Source of the DNA: Paenibacillus sp. RC334
Lineage (GTDB): Bacteria > Bacillota > Bacilli > Paenibacillales > Paenibacillaceae
Direction of reading: 5' to 3'
Length of the DNA stretch: 64,000 bases
NCBI RefSeq assembly: GCF_030034735.1
Contig: NZ_CP125370.1
Coordinates: 1,860,001-1,924,000 of the forward strand
The notes beneath the pieces are model-generated. The model worked only from the letters and a program-made list of their open reading frames with translations. It had not been told where the DNA came from and ran no database searches. The position numbers were made by a program, and so were the translations under genes. Positions 18,593 to 27,075 of this stretch are shown here, piece by piece (positions within the stretch are counted from its first letter, which is position 1; every line of letters starts with the position of its first letter).

Positions 18593-19108
18593 ATGTTTGA
18601 CCCGACGGTTTTTGATAATTTAAAAGTAGGTATGGAAAATGCAGTATACGATCTGGATAGTCTGGATTCACGTATTGAAATCACGCAACGGATCGACCGA
18701 TTGGAAATGTCCGTGATGTCGCGTGAATTCGCTATACAGTTCAGGCTGACGGAACGACCCGGTGTGACGGCAGAAATTCGCTTAAATGCAGATTTAAATA
18801 ACTTGGCTGCGGAAATTTTGGAGATCGAAGATCAAATCCCCGGATGTGTGCTGCTGCTCAGCTTCTATATGGAGATTCGTGAGATTGAAACACAGTGCAG
18901 CCAGATTGAAGATTTATTGACGCAAATTTGGAAGCCGGATCTTAGGCCGCTCCAAACGCTCAGCTTTGTTTACGGGGAGGAGGCAACTACATACCAAAAC
19001 AAGATTGAGCTTCAATTTTCCAGACAAATTAATGAAGATCAGATGGAGGATATCCCGGAGCTATTGGAGCATATTTTGCTGACGCTTACGGAATTACACA
19101 AGGTATGA
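18593..19108 (+). CDS. Conserved hypothetical cytoplasmic protein
   Basis: A 171-residue acidic protein with no signal peptide or membrane segment. It contains alternating helices and strands, including F-A-I-Q-F-R-L-T-E-R and a long acidic C-terminal helix region. I do not recognise the family. ATG 18593 is preferred to ATG 18587 because the GAGGTG site is about eight bases before it but only two to three before the earlier ATG. It is followed by a GNAT gene after 77 bases in the same direction, so the two may be co-transcribed. Confidence 0.6.
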   Translation: MFDPTVFDNLKVGMENAVYDLDSLDSRIEITQRIDRLEMSVMSREFAIQFRLTERPGVTAEIRLNADLNNLAAEILEIEDQIPGCVLLLSFYMEIREIETQCSQIEDLLTQIWKPDLRPLQTLSFVYGEEATTYQNKIELQFSRQINEDQMEDIPELLEHILLTLTELHKV

Positions 19109-19185
19109 AAATTGATTTCAACGATTTGGTCAGATTGAATTGAACTGGAAAGGGAAGTTAGAATTAAAGGAGCAGGGAATATAAA

Positions 19186-19692
19186 ATGAATGAACTTGAA
19201 TTCTCACAAGTGTATGCGATTATGGAAGCCTCTTTTCCTGAAACAGAATGTAGAATCTTTGCGTCGCAAAAGGCACTGCTTACTCATCCTTGTTATCGCT
19301 TAATCACTGAAAAGGATGAGCAAGGGCATACGATCGCTTTTCTGGCAGGCTGGGAATTTACACATTTTCGGTTTGTAGAGCATATTGCGGTAGATCAGGC
19401 TATACGTGGTGGCGGGTTAGGTAAAAAGCTCATGAGCAGATTTATTTCACAGTCCGATAAACCAGTAGTTCTGGAGGTTGAGCCACCTGAGGATGAATGG
19501 ACTCGGAGAAGAATTGGTTTTTATGAACGCTTGGGATTCCATCTCAACGATTTTGAGTATGTACAGCCTCCTTTGAGGGAAAGACAGGCCGATCTGAGGC
19601 TTCAAATTATGAGCTATCCGTATGCGCTGACAGAGCAGGATTTTGCGCCGTTTAGACAAATTTTATATACCGAGGTTTACGGGCTGAAATGA
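19186..19692 (+). CDS. GNAT-family acetyltransferase
   Basis: A 168-residue GNAT protein. The acetyl-CoA loop is visible as the Q-A-I-R-G-G-G-L-G-K-K-L segment near residue 73 (R-x-x-G-x-G/A pattern), preceded by the V-E-H-I-A-V strand and followed by F-Y-E-R-L-G-F-H, typical of the C-terminal GNAT core. It should transfer an acetyl group from acetyl-CoA to an amine; the acceptor is unknown. AAAGGAGC at 19168-19175 precedes the ATG. A strong terminator follows. Confidence 0.85.
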   Translation: MNELEFSQVYAIMEASFPETECRIFASQKALLTHPCYRLITEKDEQGHTIAFLAGWEFTHFRFVEHIAVDQAIRGGGLGKKLMSRFISQSDKPVVLEVEPPEDEWTRRRIGFYERLGFHLNDFEYVQPPLRERQADLRLQIMSYPYALTEQDFAPFRQILYTEVYGLK

Positions 19693-19725
19693 GAGAACAT
19701 ATATATTAGTGTAGGTAAAATATAT

Positions 19726-19770
19726 AAGGCTCTGCTTTTACCGTATTTATACGGGAGCAGAGCCTTTGAC
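19726..19770 (+). terminator. Terminator between converging GNAT genes
   Basis: AAGGCTCTGCTTTTACC pairs with GGGAGCAGAGCCTT (19726-19766). It lies between two converging genes and may serve both. Confidence 0.85.
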
Positions 19771-19795
19771 TTCATTGAGATAATGTAACTTAATG

Positions 19796-20233
19796 TTACT
19801 TGTGCTTTGTCCAAACCATTACAAATTCCTTTTCACGGGTTTCTGGATCAATGGATTCCTCTTGAATGATAAATCCATTTCTGGTATAAAAGTTAAATGC
19901 CTTCGTGTTGGACTGGTATACTTTCAATTGGATCTGCTCATATTGCTTCTTAACCCAATCTAGTAGTAACTTGCCATAGCCTTTTCGTTGGGAACCTACT
20001 CGTATAAATAAGGCCGCCAAATATCCATCTATCATGGAAACGAAGCCACCAATAGTGTGATCGTCCTGTATAATAACGTAGTTTTGAGCTAGAGGAAGGT
20101 ATTTGTCTTCCATTTCGCCAACCTGTGATGTCCAATATTGTGGATCAATAAAATGATGGGCCTCTATGGAAGCTTCCAGCCATATAGCTGCTAAATCTTT
20201 AAACTCTTCCACTTTTCCTGGTTGAATAGACAT
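19796..20233 (-). CDS. GNAT-family acetyltransferase (YjaB-like) behind an attenuator leader
   Basis: A 145-residue GNAT enzyme. The acetyl-CoA binding loop appears as R-V-G-S-Q-R-K-G-Y-G-K-L-L near residue 80, with an F-Y-T-R-N-G-F segment later, close to the YjaB/single-domain N-acetyltransferase type. AAAAGGAGT precedes the start codon. On the minus strand its ~240-base leader (20234-20470) contains a very strong Shine-Dalgarno sequence, two 12-codon ORFs and a Rho-independent terminator, the layout of ribosome-controlled attenuation seen upstream of antibiotic-resistance genes. This makes an acetyltransferase that answers translation stress or an antibiotic plausible, but unproven. Confidence 0.82.
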   Translation of the reverse strand: MSIQPGKVEEFKDLAAIWLEASIEAHHFIDPQYWTSQVGEMEDKYLPLAQNYVIIQDDHTIGGFVSMIDGYLAALFIRVGSQRKGYGKLLLDWVKKQYEQIQLKVYQSNTKAFNFYTRNGFIIQEESIDPETREKEFVMVWTKHK

Positions 20234-20289
20234 AGAATGACTCCTTTTCCCGGTATGTAATGTGATTACAATAGTATGATGTTTAACAT

Positions 20290-20316
20290 AAAAAAGACCG
20301 TCCGTAGACGGTCTTT
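20290..20316 (-). terminator. Leader terminator (attenuator) upstream of the minus-strand GNAT gene
   Basis: AAAGACCGTC (20293-20302) and GACGGTCTTT (20307-20316) are exact complements around a four-base loop. Read on the minus strand the stem is followed by a T run. It lies 57 bases before the GNAT start, so it ends transcription ahead of the gene unless it is overridden. Confidence 0.75.
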
Positions 20317-20329
20317 CTACCCGTGGCGC

Positions 20330-20368
20330 TTATTTAAAGCTTTGATCCGTATCCCGCGCCTCCGTCAT
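20330..20368 (-). CDS. Leader ORF 2 (12 codons)
   Basis: Reads MTEARDTDQSFK then stop, on the minus strand between leader ORF 1 and the terminator. There is only a weak upstream ribosome site. Its start region lies inside a hairpin formed by CCGCCATTCTCT and AGAGATGACGG, so its translation could depend on what ribosomes do on ORF 1. Coding status is inference. Confidence 0.35.
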   Translation of the reverse strand: MTEARDTDQSFK

Positions 20369-20377
20369 CTCTGAGAA

Positions 20378-20416
20378 TTAGAGAATGGCGGACCGGGTAA
20401 GGGACACGTTCAACAT
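20378..20416 (-). CDS. Leader ORF 1 (12 codons)
   Basis: Reads MLNVSLTRSAIL then stop, on the minus strand. The extensive Shine-Dalgarno AGGAAAGGAGG occupies 20448-20438; the ATG is about 21 bases beyond it, but an in-frame ATT at 20428 sits at normal spacing. A short ORF behind such a strong site, ahead of a terminator, suggests a regulatory leader peptide. Translation is not shown. Confidence 0.4.
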   Translation of the reverse strand: MLNVSLTRSAIL

Positions 20417-20650
20417 CTGATTACTAATGTTGACGCACCTCCTTTCCTGATGCGTCCATATTACCATATATGGTATGAGAAATCCAGTTGTTTTCACATG
20501 TTTTCTGGAATTATATATAGAAAATATAATATAAGAATGGCTTGCTTTTATTCTCTATGAGCGATATAATCTTAATTACGGTGATTATATGTACTGGGCA
20601 TTATTTATGGCCCTGTTACATAGATAAACATCGGCATGATTACATACTAT

Positions 20651-20734
<84 letters not shown>

Positions 20735-20744
20735 TCATTAACAT

Positions 20745-20793
20745 AAAAAAAGGTTCATCATTGCTCATTGTAGCAATGATGAACCTTTTTTAT
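20745..20793 (+). terminator. Terminator after tRNA-Leu
   Basis: A long perfect hairpin: AGGTTCATCATTGCT pairs with AGCAATGATGAACCT, with A run before and T run after. Confidence 0.9.
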
Positions 20794-20863
20794 GTTATCT
20801 ATAGCGCTGATAGTAATATCAAAGGGATGAGCGTAGCATTAGCCATTTACCCGGGCGTGTATT

Positions 20864-21409
20864 TCATTGTGATTCCCGGTGTTTCTTGACATGATAACGG
20901 GTAGAGCAACGTTTGCTACAGAACCGCTGTAGTCTGTTTTTAGAATGATCGGAAAATATTTCACGGCAAGGATCTGAGACGCAGACTTTGAGTCTTGGTC
21001 TTCCGTACAGGGTCAGTTCTCTTCCGAGCGTACGCGAACAGACCGCCAGAATACGGTCGGCCAAGCTGCCTGTGTTTTTATCAGGTGGACTGTAAACATA
21101 ACGAAAGCTGCCGTCTCCCTGTGCATTTAATCGTGGGCGCAGGGGGGAACGCAATTCACTCTCCGTCAGAAATTCTCCCAGTTGCTCATCACTTCCACTC
21201 ATAATCAAATCGCGCAGTCTGTCGCGGTAAGCACGCACGGCTGTTAGCTCCTTCAGAGCTACCGTTTCATCGCATAACACTCCATACTTTTGTAGCAAAT
21301 CATTTAATTGTTCCGGACTGTCAAGCCGTTCCGGTTCTTCATAGTAGGGATCATAACTATTTAATAGATCGAAGGTGAAAGAAAACCAGAGTTCGTTGTA
21401 ATATTCCAA
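20864..21409 (-). CDS. CGNR zinc-finger domain protein
   Basis: A 181-residue protein. The C-terminal ~45 residues form the CGNR-type treble-clef zinc finger: C-V-S-D-P-C-R-E-I-F, then R-F-C-S-K-R-C-S-T-R-Y-H-V-K-K-H-R, with four cysteines to bind zinc. The N-terminal part is the helical ABATE-like region usually found with it. The family is thought to be stress-linked transcription regulators, but few are characterised. In the canonical finger the last cysteine is followed by G-N-R; here it is S-T-R, a variant. It is divergent from the arginase-family gene across a 115-base gap, so shared regulation is possible. Confidence 0.8.
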   Translation of the reverse strand: MEYYNELWFSFTFDLLNSYDPYYEEPERLDSPEQLNDLLQKYGVLCDETVALKELTAVRAYRDRLRDLIMSGSDEQLGEFLTESELRSPLRPRLNAQGDGSFRYVYSPPDKNTGSLADRILAVCSRTLGRELTLYGRPRLKVCVSDPCREIFSDHSKNRLQRFCSKRCSTRYHVKKHRESQ

Positions 21410-21524
21410 TTCAGTTTGACTCCTTACACGTTGAGGGATATAGTAATGCTTAAAGTATATTTTATGTATTACATTTTAGCAAATAGCTATGCCTCATAAT
21501 CGAAGGTAAAGGAGTTGGTTGTCG

Positions 21525-22488
21525 ATGGAAAAAGAAATCTGCATTATTCATGCCCCCACCAATCTTGGCCTTAGCAGGCATCCGGACGGTAGAGAAAGAG
21601 GCTGCTGGAAGCTTCCCGCTGTTCTTGAGGAGTTGGGTCTTCACACAGCGATCGGAGCACAAGTCGCGACAAGGCTGTCTCAGCCTGCATATCCGAAGAA
21701 GTATACATACAACGACGGCGCCTTATTTGGGGCTCAGGTGGCCGCTTTTTCCATTGAATTGGCAGATACGGTGGAGGAGGTACTGAGCACCTCTGCGTTT
21801 TCTCTTGTTCTGGGCGGCGATTGCAGTGTGCTGCTGGGAAGCGCCTTGGCGCTGGCGCGAAAGGGGAATTACGGACTAGTTCATATAGACGCACATCCAG
21901 ATTATTACCATAAAGGAAATAGTGATAAAGCCGTTGTGGCTGGTATGGACCTTGCTATTGTTACGGGTAAAGGAACAGATATTTTAACCAATCTGGAAAA
22001 CCGAAAACCTTATATTCAGAGTTCCAATGTCCTGACCTTCGGCTATCGCGAATCAGATCCGGAGCAGAGCATTATAGAAGAGGCAAAGACGGAGGGCATT
22101 ACCTGCTTCAGTGCGGAACGCTCTCTTCGGGAAGGGGGTGCCAGGACTGAGGATTTTTTGAATGATTTCATTCATCAGCGAGAGGTTGACGGTTTTTGGC
22201 TTCACCTGGATGCAGATGTGCTTGACAAAACGCTCATGCCCTGTGTGGATTGCCCGGAATCTCATGGCTTGCAGTGGAAGGAACTCACAGATGTTCTTAG
22301 AGTCTTACTGAAATCACCTCAAATAGTAGGCATGAGTGTGGCTATACTAGACCCCCGATTTAGATCCCGGCTTGAAGGTAGCAGCAAACTTTAAAGAGAT
22401 GTTGACTGCTGTATTACGCCCGCAAAAGGTTGAGCCTCAAGCTGATTTGCTATATAGTTATGACTGGACAACCATTCCATCTATATAA
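21525..22488 (+). CDS. Arginase/agmatinase-family protein, frameshifted near the C-terminus
   Basis: Ureohydrolase family, a binuclear manganese enzyme class that cleaves arginine or related guanidino compounds. Metal-ligand motifs are present: G-G-D-C-S near residue 100, D-A-H-P-D near 125 and H-L-D-A-D-V-L-D near 230. The frame as given stops at 22394 after a garbled D-P-R-F-R-S tail. Removing one C from the run C5 at 22352-22356 restores the family ending L-D-P-D-L-D-P-G and an extra ~40 residues to the stop at 22488, giving 320 residues. ATG 21525 with AAAGGAG upstream is the best start. The exact substrate is unknown; the C-for-H in the first metal motif (G-G-D-C) is common in formimidoylglutamase/arginase subgroups. 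Confidence 0.8.
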
Positions 22489-22517
22489 AATGAATGCCAA
22501 AGTAGGGGGCCCTTGCA

Positions 22518-23690
22518 ATGATTATTAAACCGAAAGTCCGTGGCTTTATCTGTACTACTGCGCATCCAGGAGGATGTGCGGCTCATGTCAATCGTCAAAT
22601 CGACTACATCAAAGAAAGTCCTTCAATACAAGGAGCCAAAAAGGTGCTTGTGATCGGAGCTTCCACCGGCTATGGACTGGCTTCCCGCATTGCTGCCAGC
22701 TTTGGTATGGGAGCTGATACCATAGGTGTATCCTATGAACGCCCTGCTTCAGAAGGACGCACAGCTTCAGCTGGATGGTACAACACTGTAGCCTTTGAGG
22801 AATCGGCTAGAGCGGCTGGCTACATAGCAGAAAGCATTAATGGAGACGCTTTTTCCCATGAAATCAAGCAGGAAACGTTGAAACTGGTTAAGGAGAAGCT
22901 GGGCAAGGTAGATCTGATTGTGTATAGTGTCGCTTCACCACGACGGACGCATCCCGATACGGGTGAAACCTTCAACTCCGTTCTCAAGCCCATCGGGCAG
23001 CCCTTTTCTGATAAAACGGTGAATACCAATACAGGTGTCGTATCGGAGATTACGCTGGAACCGGCTACAGAGGAGGAAATTGAAAATACGATAACGGTAA
23101 TGGGGGGCGAAGATTGGTCCTTATGGCTAAAAGCGCTGGAAGAAGCTGATCTGCTGGCTGAAGGGGTAACCACACTGGCTTACTCGTATATTGGTCCAGA
23201 GATCACGGAGGCCATTTACCGTAAAGGAACCATTGGCCAAGCCAAAAATGACTTGGAGGCCACAGCGCACAGCTTAACGAAGCAACTGGAGCATTATGAT
23301 GGAAAAGCCTACGTTTCTGTAAATAAAGCTTTGGTTACACAATCCAGCTCGGCTATTCCAGTTGTACCTCTGTATATTTCCTTACTGTTTAAGGTTATGA
23401 AGGAAAAGGGCTTGCATGAGGGCTGTATCGAGCAAGCGCAGCGTCTGTTCGGAAAGCTATATAGTGGATCGACAGTGGAAACCGATGAGGAAGGGCGCAT
23501 TCGTCTGGACAACTGGGAAATGAGAGCGGATGTCCAGCAGGCTGTCCAAGAGGCTTGGTCCGGGATTACTACAGAAAATGTGTCTGAACGGGGCGACCTT
23601 GAACAATATCGTCTCGATTTCCTTCAGTTGTTTGGATTCGGGTTTGATGAAATTGATTATGATTTGGATGTAAATCCAGATATTCAGTAG
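22518..23690 (+). CDS. fabV: Enoyl-ACP / trans-2-enoyl-CoA reductase FabV
   Basis: A complete 390-residue reductase that reduces the trans-2 double bond of enoyl-ACP or enoyl-CoA with NADH. Seen: the N-terminal I-I-K-P-K-V-R-G-F-I segment, the NAD-binding V-L-V-I-G-A-S-T-G-Y-G-L, the V-Y-S-V-A-S-P-R-R motif near residue 140 and the active-site region A-Y-S-Y-I-G-P with downstream K in G-T-I-G-Q-A-K near 245. FabV enzymes are insensitive to triclosan compared with FabI. It begins 29 bases after the restored arginase-family stop and ends in a terminator. Confidence 0.93.
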   Translation: MIIKPKVRGFICTTAHPGGCAAHVNRQIDYIKESPSIQGAKKVLVIGASTGYGLASRIAASFGMGADTIGVSYERPASEGRTASAGWYNTVAFEESARAAGYIAESINGDAFSHEIKQETLKLVKEKLGKVDLIVYSVASPRRTHPDTGETFNSVLKPIGQPFSDKTVNTNTGVVSEITLEPATEEEIENTITVMGGEDWSLWLKALEEADLLAEGVTTLAYSYIGPEITEAIYRKGTIGQAKNDLEATAHSLTKQLEHYDGKAYVSVNKALVTQSSSAIPVVPLYISLLFKVMKEKGLHEGCIEQAQRLFGKLYSGSTVETDEEGRIRLDNWEMRADVQQAVQEAWSGITTENVSERGDLEQYRLDFLQLFGFGFDEIDYDLDVNPDIQ

Positions 23691-23728
23691 AATCATGGCT
23701 GATCTCGAATTGTACTACACACATAATA

Positions 23729-23778
23729 AAAGCGGGCACTTACAAGCGAAATAAATCGCTTGTGAGGCCCGTTTTTTT
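23729..23778 (+). terminator. Terminator after fabV
   Basis: AGCGGGC-AC-TTACAAGCGA pairs with TCGCTTGTGA-GG-CCCGTTTTTTT (23731-23778). Confidence 0.88.
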
Positions 23779-23909
23779 ATATCAGGATTTATGCAAAATC
23801 CTCATATGTTAGGCAAATGTATATAAGCTGAACTAAAAAAAGGTACATGCAAACGGAGCAGGCGGAATGGTGCTGTACAAGCAAAGTGTTCTTGTTTCAG
23901 TAGCTGAAA

Positions 23910-24113
23910 CTATCGGGGATCTGACGTAGAAACCGATTTGTGATGAAGCAGACGAAAAACAGCGATGGTAATCATGATCCCGGCAACGCCAAATACAGAT
24001 ACGGAGGTCAAAGCCTGGTAGGCTTGCCAGCCGAATAAAAAAGCGATACCACTGCCAAAGGTTGTGCCTGCCAGTAAACCGAGTGCGCAAGCGATGTCTG
24101 TTCTGAATTTCAT
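23910..24113 (-). CDS. Small hypothetical membrane protein
   Basis: A 67-residue protein with two hydrophobic segments: about residues 9-29 (A-L-G-L-L-A-G-T-T-F-G-S-G-I-A) and 37-56 (V-S-V-F-G-V-A-G-I-M-I). Short charged ends suggest a two-helix membrane protein. AAAGG lies upstream of ATG 24113. It is divergent from the arabinose-linked dehydrogenase gene. Family unknown. Confidence 0.55.
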   Translation of the reverse strand: MKFRTDIACALGLLAGTTFGSGIAFLFGWQAYQALTSVSVFGVAGIMITIAVFRLLHHKSVSTSDPR

Positions 24114-24181
24114 AAGCTTTTTTCCTTTCGGAATCAGGATTTGAAAAGCAACTTGTACTTTTCATCTGGACTTGGACAGGA

Positions 24182-24197
24182 ACTTGTGCGTACAATT
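24182..24197 (+). promoter_or_regulatory. AraR box upstream of araM/egsA
   Basis: ACTTGTGCGTACAATT matches the AraR palindrome ATTTGTACGTACAAAT at 13 of 16 positions. It lies about 85 bases before the dehydrogenase start. Confidence 0.65.
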
Positions 24198-24201
24198 AAA
24201 T

Positions 24202-24215
24202 AGAAATCGTTTTCA
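24202..24215 (+). promoter_or_regulatory. cre-like CcpA site upstream of araM/egsA
   Basis: AGAAATCGTTTTCA differs from the palindromic cre consensus TGAAANCGNTTTCA at one position. It is next to the AraR box, a normal pairing for carbon-repressed arabinose genes. Confidence 0.6.
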
Positions 24216-24281
24216 AAGAGAATCTTTTTAATAGTATGGATCATTCTTGTGCAAATTATTCCTTTTCAGGAGGTAGATCAA

Positions 24282-25433
24282 ATGAATATGAATGAGCAGA
24301 TCAAGCAGTGGAACGAAGAAGCACAGGCAAACTACACCGATCACCCTTACCGAAAGGTCGAATTGTTTATTGAGGTGCGTGATGGAGCGCTTGAAGCCGT
24401 CGTCCCTTATCTGAAGCAACAAAATTACCGTCATATGACGCTGGTAGAGGATGAACATACTTCTGCGGCGGCAGGGGAAAAGTTGACACAACGGATACGT
24501 GACGCAGGTTTGGTGGTCGATGTGGTTCGGCTGCCTCCCAATGCTGTGGGGGATGTGATTGCAGATGAGGGCTATATCGTAAAGGTGTTGTTGGGCGTGG
24601 CAGATGAGAGTCAGGCTGTACTGGCCGTAGGCTCCGGCACTATTCATGATCTGGTTCGCTTCGCATGCTATAAAATGAATCGTCCGTTCCTGTCGGTGCC
24701 GACGGCCGCTTCTGTGGATGGATTCACATCGGCAGGCGCGCCGTTGATTGTGGGCGGCAGCAAGCAGACATTCCAGGCTGTTCCACCGGAAGCGATCTTT
24801 GCTGATCTATCCGTACTGGCGAATGCGCCACAAGCGATGACTGCTGCAGGCTTTGGCGATATGCTCGGCAAATTCACCTCATTAGCCGATTGGCATGTGT
24901 CCAGGGATTTGGGGGGCGAACCGTATTCGCTTTTGGCTAATCGAATTACGGAGGAGGCGCTGCGGGCCTGTGTAGAGCATGTTGATGAGATTGCGGCGGG
25001 TAGCCAGGCAGGTGTCGAAGTGCTGATGAACGCGCTGATCGCATCCGGCATTTCCATGCTGATGATTGATCATTCCCGTCCAGCATCGGGGGGAGAGCAC
25101 CACATTTCTCACCGAATTGAAATGGATTTTATTGCGGAGGGACGCAAGCAAGTTTTGCATGGTGCCAAAGTGGGCGTAGCTTCTGCTTTACTGGCGGACT
25201 TGTACAGGGACCTGGTTGCCAGCCAAGCTGTGGATGCTTTTGAGGTATATCGAACCTTGCCCACGTCGGAGCAGATGCGTGCATGGCTGGCTCAGGTCGG
25301 TGGTCCGTCTACGATTGCCGAGCTGGGCGTAACCGAGGAGCAGCTTGCGCGCGCACTTCGCACGGCTCATACCCTGCGTAATCGCTATACAGGGCTCAAG
25401 TATATGAACGATCATCAATTGCTTCGCTCATAA
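24282..25433 (+). CDS. egsA: sn-glycerol-1-phosphate dehydrogenase (AraM/EgsA)
   Basis: A 383-residue metal-dependent dehydrogenase of the glycerol dehydrogenase superfamily, orthologous by sequence to B. subtilis AraM, which makes sn-glycerol-1-phosphate from dihydroxyacetone phosphate. Seen: the NAD-binding A-V-G-S-G-T-I-H-D segment near residue 113, P-T-A-A-S-V-D-G-F near 140, and metal-binding histidines in the G-G-E-H-H-I-S-H-R segment near 275 and H-G-A-K-V near 298. ATG 24282 has CAGGAGG upstream. In B. subtilis araM is within the arabinose operon; here an AraR box and a cre-like site lie upstream, so it is likely in the same regulon as araR and araDB. Confidence 0.9.
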   Translation: MNMNEQIKQWNEEAQANYTDHPYRKVELFIEVRDGALEAVVPYLKQQNYRHMTLVEDEHTSAAAGEKLTQRIRDAGLVVDVVRLPPNAVGDVIADEGYIVKVLLGVADESQAVLAVGSGTIHDLVRFACYKMNRPFLSVPTAASVDGFTSAGAPLIVGGSKQTFQAVPPEAIFADLSVLANAPQAMTAAGFGDMLGKFTSLADWHVSRDLGGEPYSLLANRITEEALRACVEHVDEIAAGSQAGVEVLMNALIASGISMLMIDHSRPASGGEHHISHRIEMDFIAEGRKQVLHGAKVGVASALLADLYRDLVASQAVDAFEVYRTLPTSEQMRAWLAQVGGPSTIAELGVTEEQLARALRTAHTLRNRYTGLKYMNDHQLLRS

Positions 25434-25551
25434 AATGCACATTTACAGAAGCGGTATTTAGACAGGATAACCAAGCACTTGTAACATGGAAGGGATTAGC
25501 GAATGGGTTTACGCCTCCGGCAGCTATACAACGATATCCTGCTCCTGTAAC

Positions 25552-25567
25552 ATTTGTATGTACAAAT
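25552..25567 (+). promoter_or_regulatory. AraR box in the araR promoter
   Basis: ATTTGTATGTACAAAT matches the AraR palindrome at 15 of 16 positions. A TATAAT at 25579-25584 follows 11 bases later, so bound AraR would block its own promoter. Confidence 0.82.
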
Positions 25568-25631
25568 GAACGATATGCTATAATCGTGAAATACAAAAGG
25601 GTACACGATATTGCAAGTGACGGAGGAAATT

Positions 25632-26729
25632 ATGGCGCCCAAATATATACAAGTTAAACAGGAAATTTTGTCATGGATTCATTCATCCAGGCTGGAGCCT
25701 CAAAGCCAGCTTCCATCTGAGCATGAAATGTCTGAGCAATTTGCGGTTAGTCGGCAAACCGTGCGTCAGGCGTTAGGTGAGCTGGTGCAGGAAGGTTGGC
25801 TGTTTCGCATGCAGGGCAAGGGGACCTTTGTCGCCACACGGGATAGCAAGCAGCCCGAGGACCCACGGACGATCGGGGTCGTTACGACCTATATATCGGA
25901 TTATATTTTTCCGTCGATTGTGCAGGGAATTGAATCCAAATTAAGTCGTCAGGGCTATAAGCTACTGCTGTCAAGCACAGGCAATGACCCTGAGCAGGAA
26001 CGGCAGTGTTTGGAAATGCTGCTTAGTCAGCCATTGAGCGGGATTATTATTGAGCCGACCAAAAGTGGGGAGCGCAACCCCAATCTCAATTATTACCTGA
26101 CCGTGGAAAACCGCCAAATTCCTTATTTAATGATTAATGCCCGGTATGAGGAAATGGATGCGCCATGTCTGCGTGTGGATGATGAGAAGGGCGGATTTTT
26201 AGCGGCTGAGCATCTAATTAAGTTGGGACATCGGCGGTTAGCCGGGTTTTTCAAGACAGATGATATGCAGGGAATTCTTCGTATGAAGGGATTTGTGGCC
26301 GCCCACCGTAAATATGGGGTTACGCTGCATCCGAATGCAGTGACCACCTACCGGACAGAAGAAAAAAATGAAGTTCCGTTACAGCGTGCGTCTGCACTGT
26401 TGAGTATGGAGCCGGAAGAGCGCCCTACCGGATGGGTAACCTATAATGACGAGCTGGCTGTGCGTTTGTTGGACATTGTGCGTTCGGCGGGTCTGAGCAT
26501 TCCGGGCGATTTGTCGCTGGTGGGGTTTGATGACTCTTTTTTGGCAACGGCAACGGAAATCAAGCTAACTACAATCCGCCATCCCAAAGAAGAGCTGGGA
26601 CTTCGCGCCGCTGATACGATACTGTCGATGATCGAAGAAAAGGGCTTCCGCGAAGAGGATCGCCAGTGGATTATTCCACCTGAGCTGATTATCCGTGAAT
26701 CTACGGGTCCTGTTGCCAGTGACGTATAA
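25632..26729 (+). CDS. araR: Arabinose repressor AraR (GntR/LacI chimera)
   Basis: A 365-residue repressor. Residues 1-70 are a GntR-type winged HTH with L-P-S-E-H-E-M and V-S-R-Q-T-V-R-Q-A-L; residues 85-365 are a LacI/GalR-type periplasmic-binding fold that senses L-arabinose. The start M-A-P-K-Y-I-Q-V-K lines up with the start of B. subtilis AraR, so ATG 25632 (GGAGG at 25622-25626) is chosen over the TTG at 25611. An almost perfect AraR box overlaps its own promoter region, and further boxes precede araM and araD. It sits between these targets. Confidence 0.93.
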   Translation: MAPKYIQVKQEILSWIHSSRLEPQSQLPSEHEMSEQFAVSRQTVRQALGELVQEGWLFRMQGKGTFVATRDSKQPEDPRTIGVVTTYISDYIFPSIVQGIESKLSRQGYKLLLSSTGNDPEQERQCLEMLLSQPLSGIIIEPTKSGERNPNLNYYLTVENRQIPYLMINARYEEMDAPCLRVDDEKGGFLAAEHLIKLGHRRLAGFFKTDDMQGILRMKGFVAAHRKYGVTLHPNAVTTYRTEEKNEVPLQRASALLSMEPEERPTGWVTYNDELAVRLLDIVRSAGLSIPGDLSLVGFDDSFLATATEIKLTTIRHPKEELGLRAADTILSMIEEKGFREEDRQWIIPPELIIRESTGPVASDV

Positions 26730-26839
26730 GAACCTAATAAATATGGGCGAGTTTTTATTTGGATACATGTAAGGACAAGTTGGAAGAAATGTAGTTCTGA
26801 CACCTCACAGCGTATCGGCCTGCCTACTCGCCTTATCGT

Positions 26840-26878
26840 ACAGCCTGTTTTCTGGATTGCAGAAAATAGGCTGTTTTT
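26840..26878 (+). terminator. Terminator after araR
   Basis: ACAGCCTGTTTTCT (26840-26853) pairs with AGAAAATAGGCTGT (26861-26874), followed by TTTT. The rest of the 346-base gap holds the araD operator and promoter. Confidence 0.85.
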
Positions 26879-26943
26879 GCTATGTTTTTTCTGAAAACAT
26901 AAACAGTTACGCAGTGAAAAAACGTATAAAAAAACACTGGCTA

Positions 26944-26966
26944 AGTTGTACGTACAAGTGTATAAT
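26944..26966 (+). promoter_or_regulatory. AraR box and -10 element upstream of araDB
   Basis: AGTTGTACGTACAAGT (26944-26959) contains the perfect palindrome TTGTACGTACAA and matches the AraR consensus at 14 of 16. TATAAT follows at 26961-26966, so the operator overlaps the promoter. Confidence 0.85.
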
Positions 26967-27075
26967 GAAAGCGGAACCAAGGATAAGGGACATTATGATC
27001 CTCTTGTGGTTTTCCATTTGAAGCTGGGTTTAGCACTTCCATTTCAGAAATGATAGTAAAAGGAGTGTCTTATAC

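Noticed and set aside
20436..20448. Plus-strand CACCTCCTTTCCT resembling the 16S rRNA 3' end
   Set aside because: Only 13 bases match and no rRNA surrounds it; it is the complement of a strong Shine-Dalgarno site on the minus strand.
26889..26906. Possible cre site TGAAAACATAAACA upstream of araD
   Set aside because: It lacks the central CG of cre sites, so it is too weak to call.
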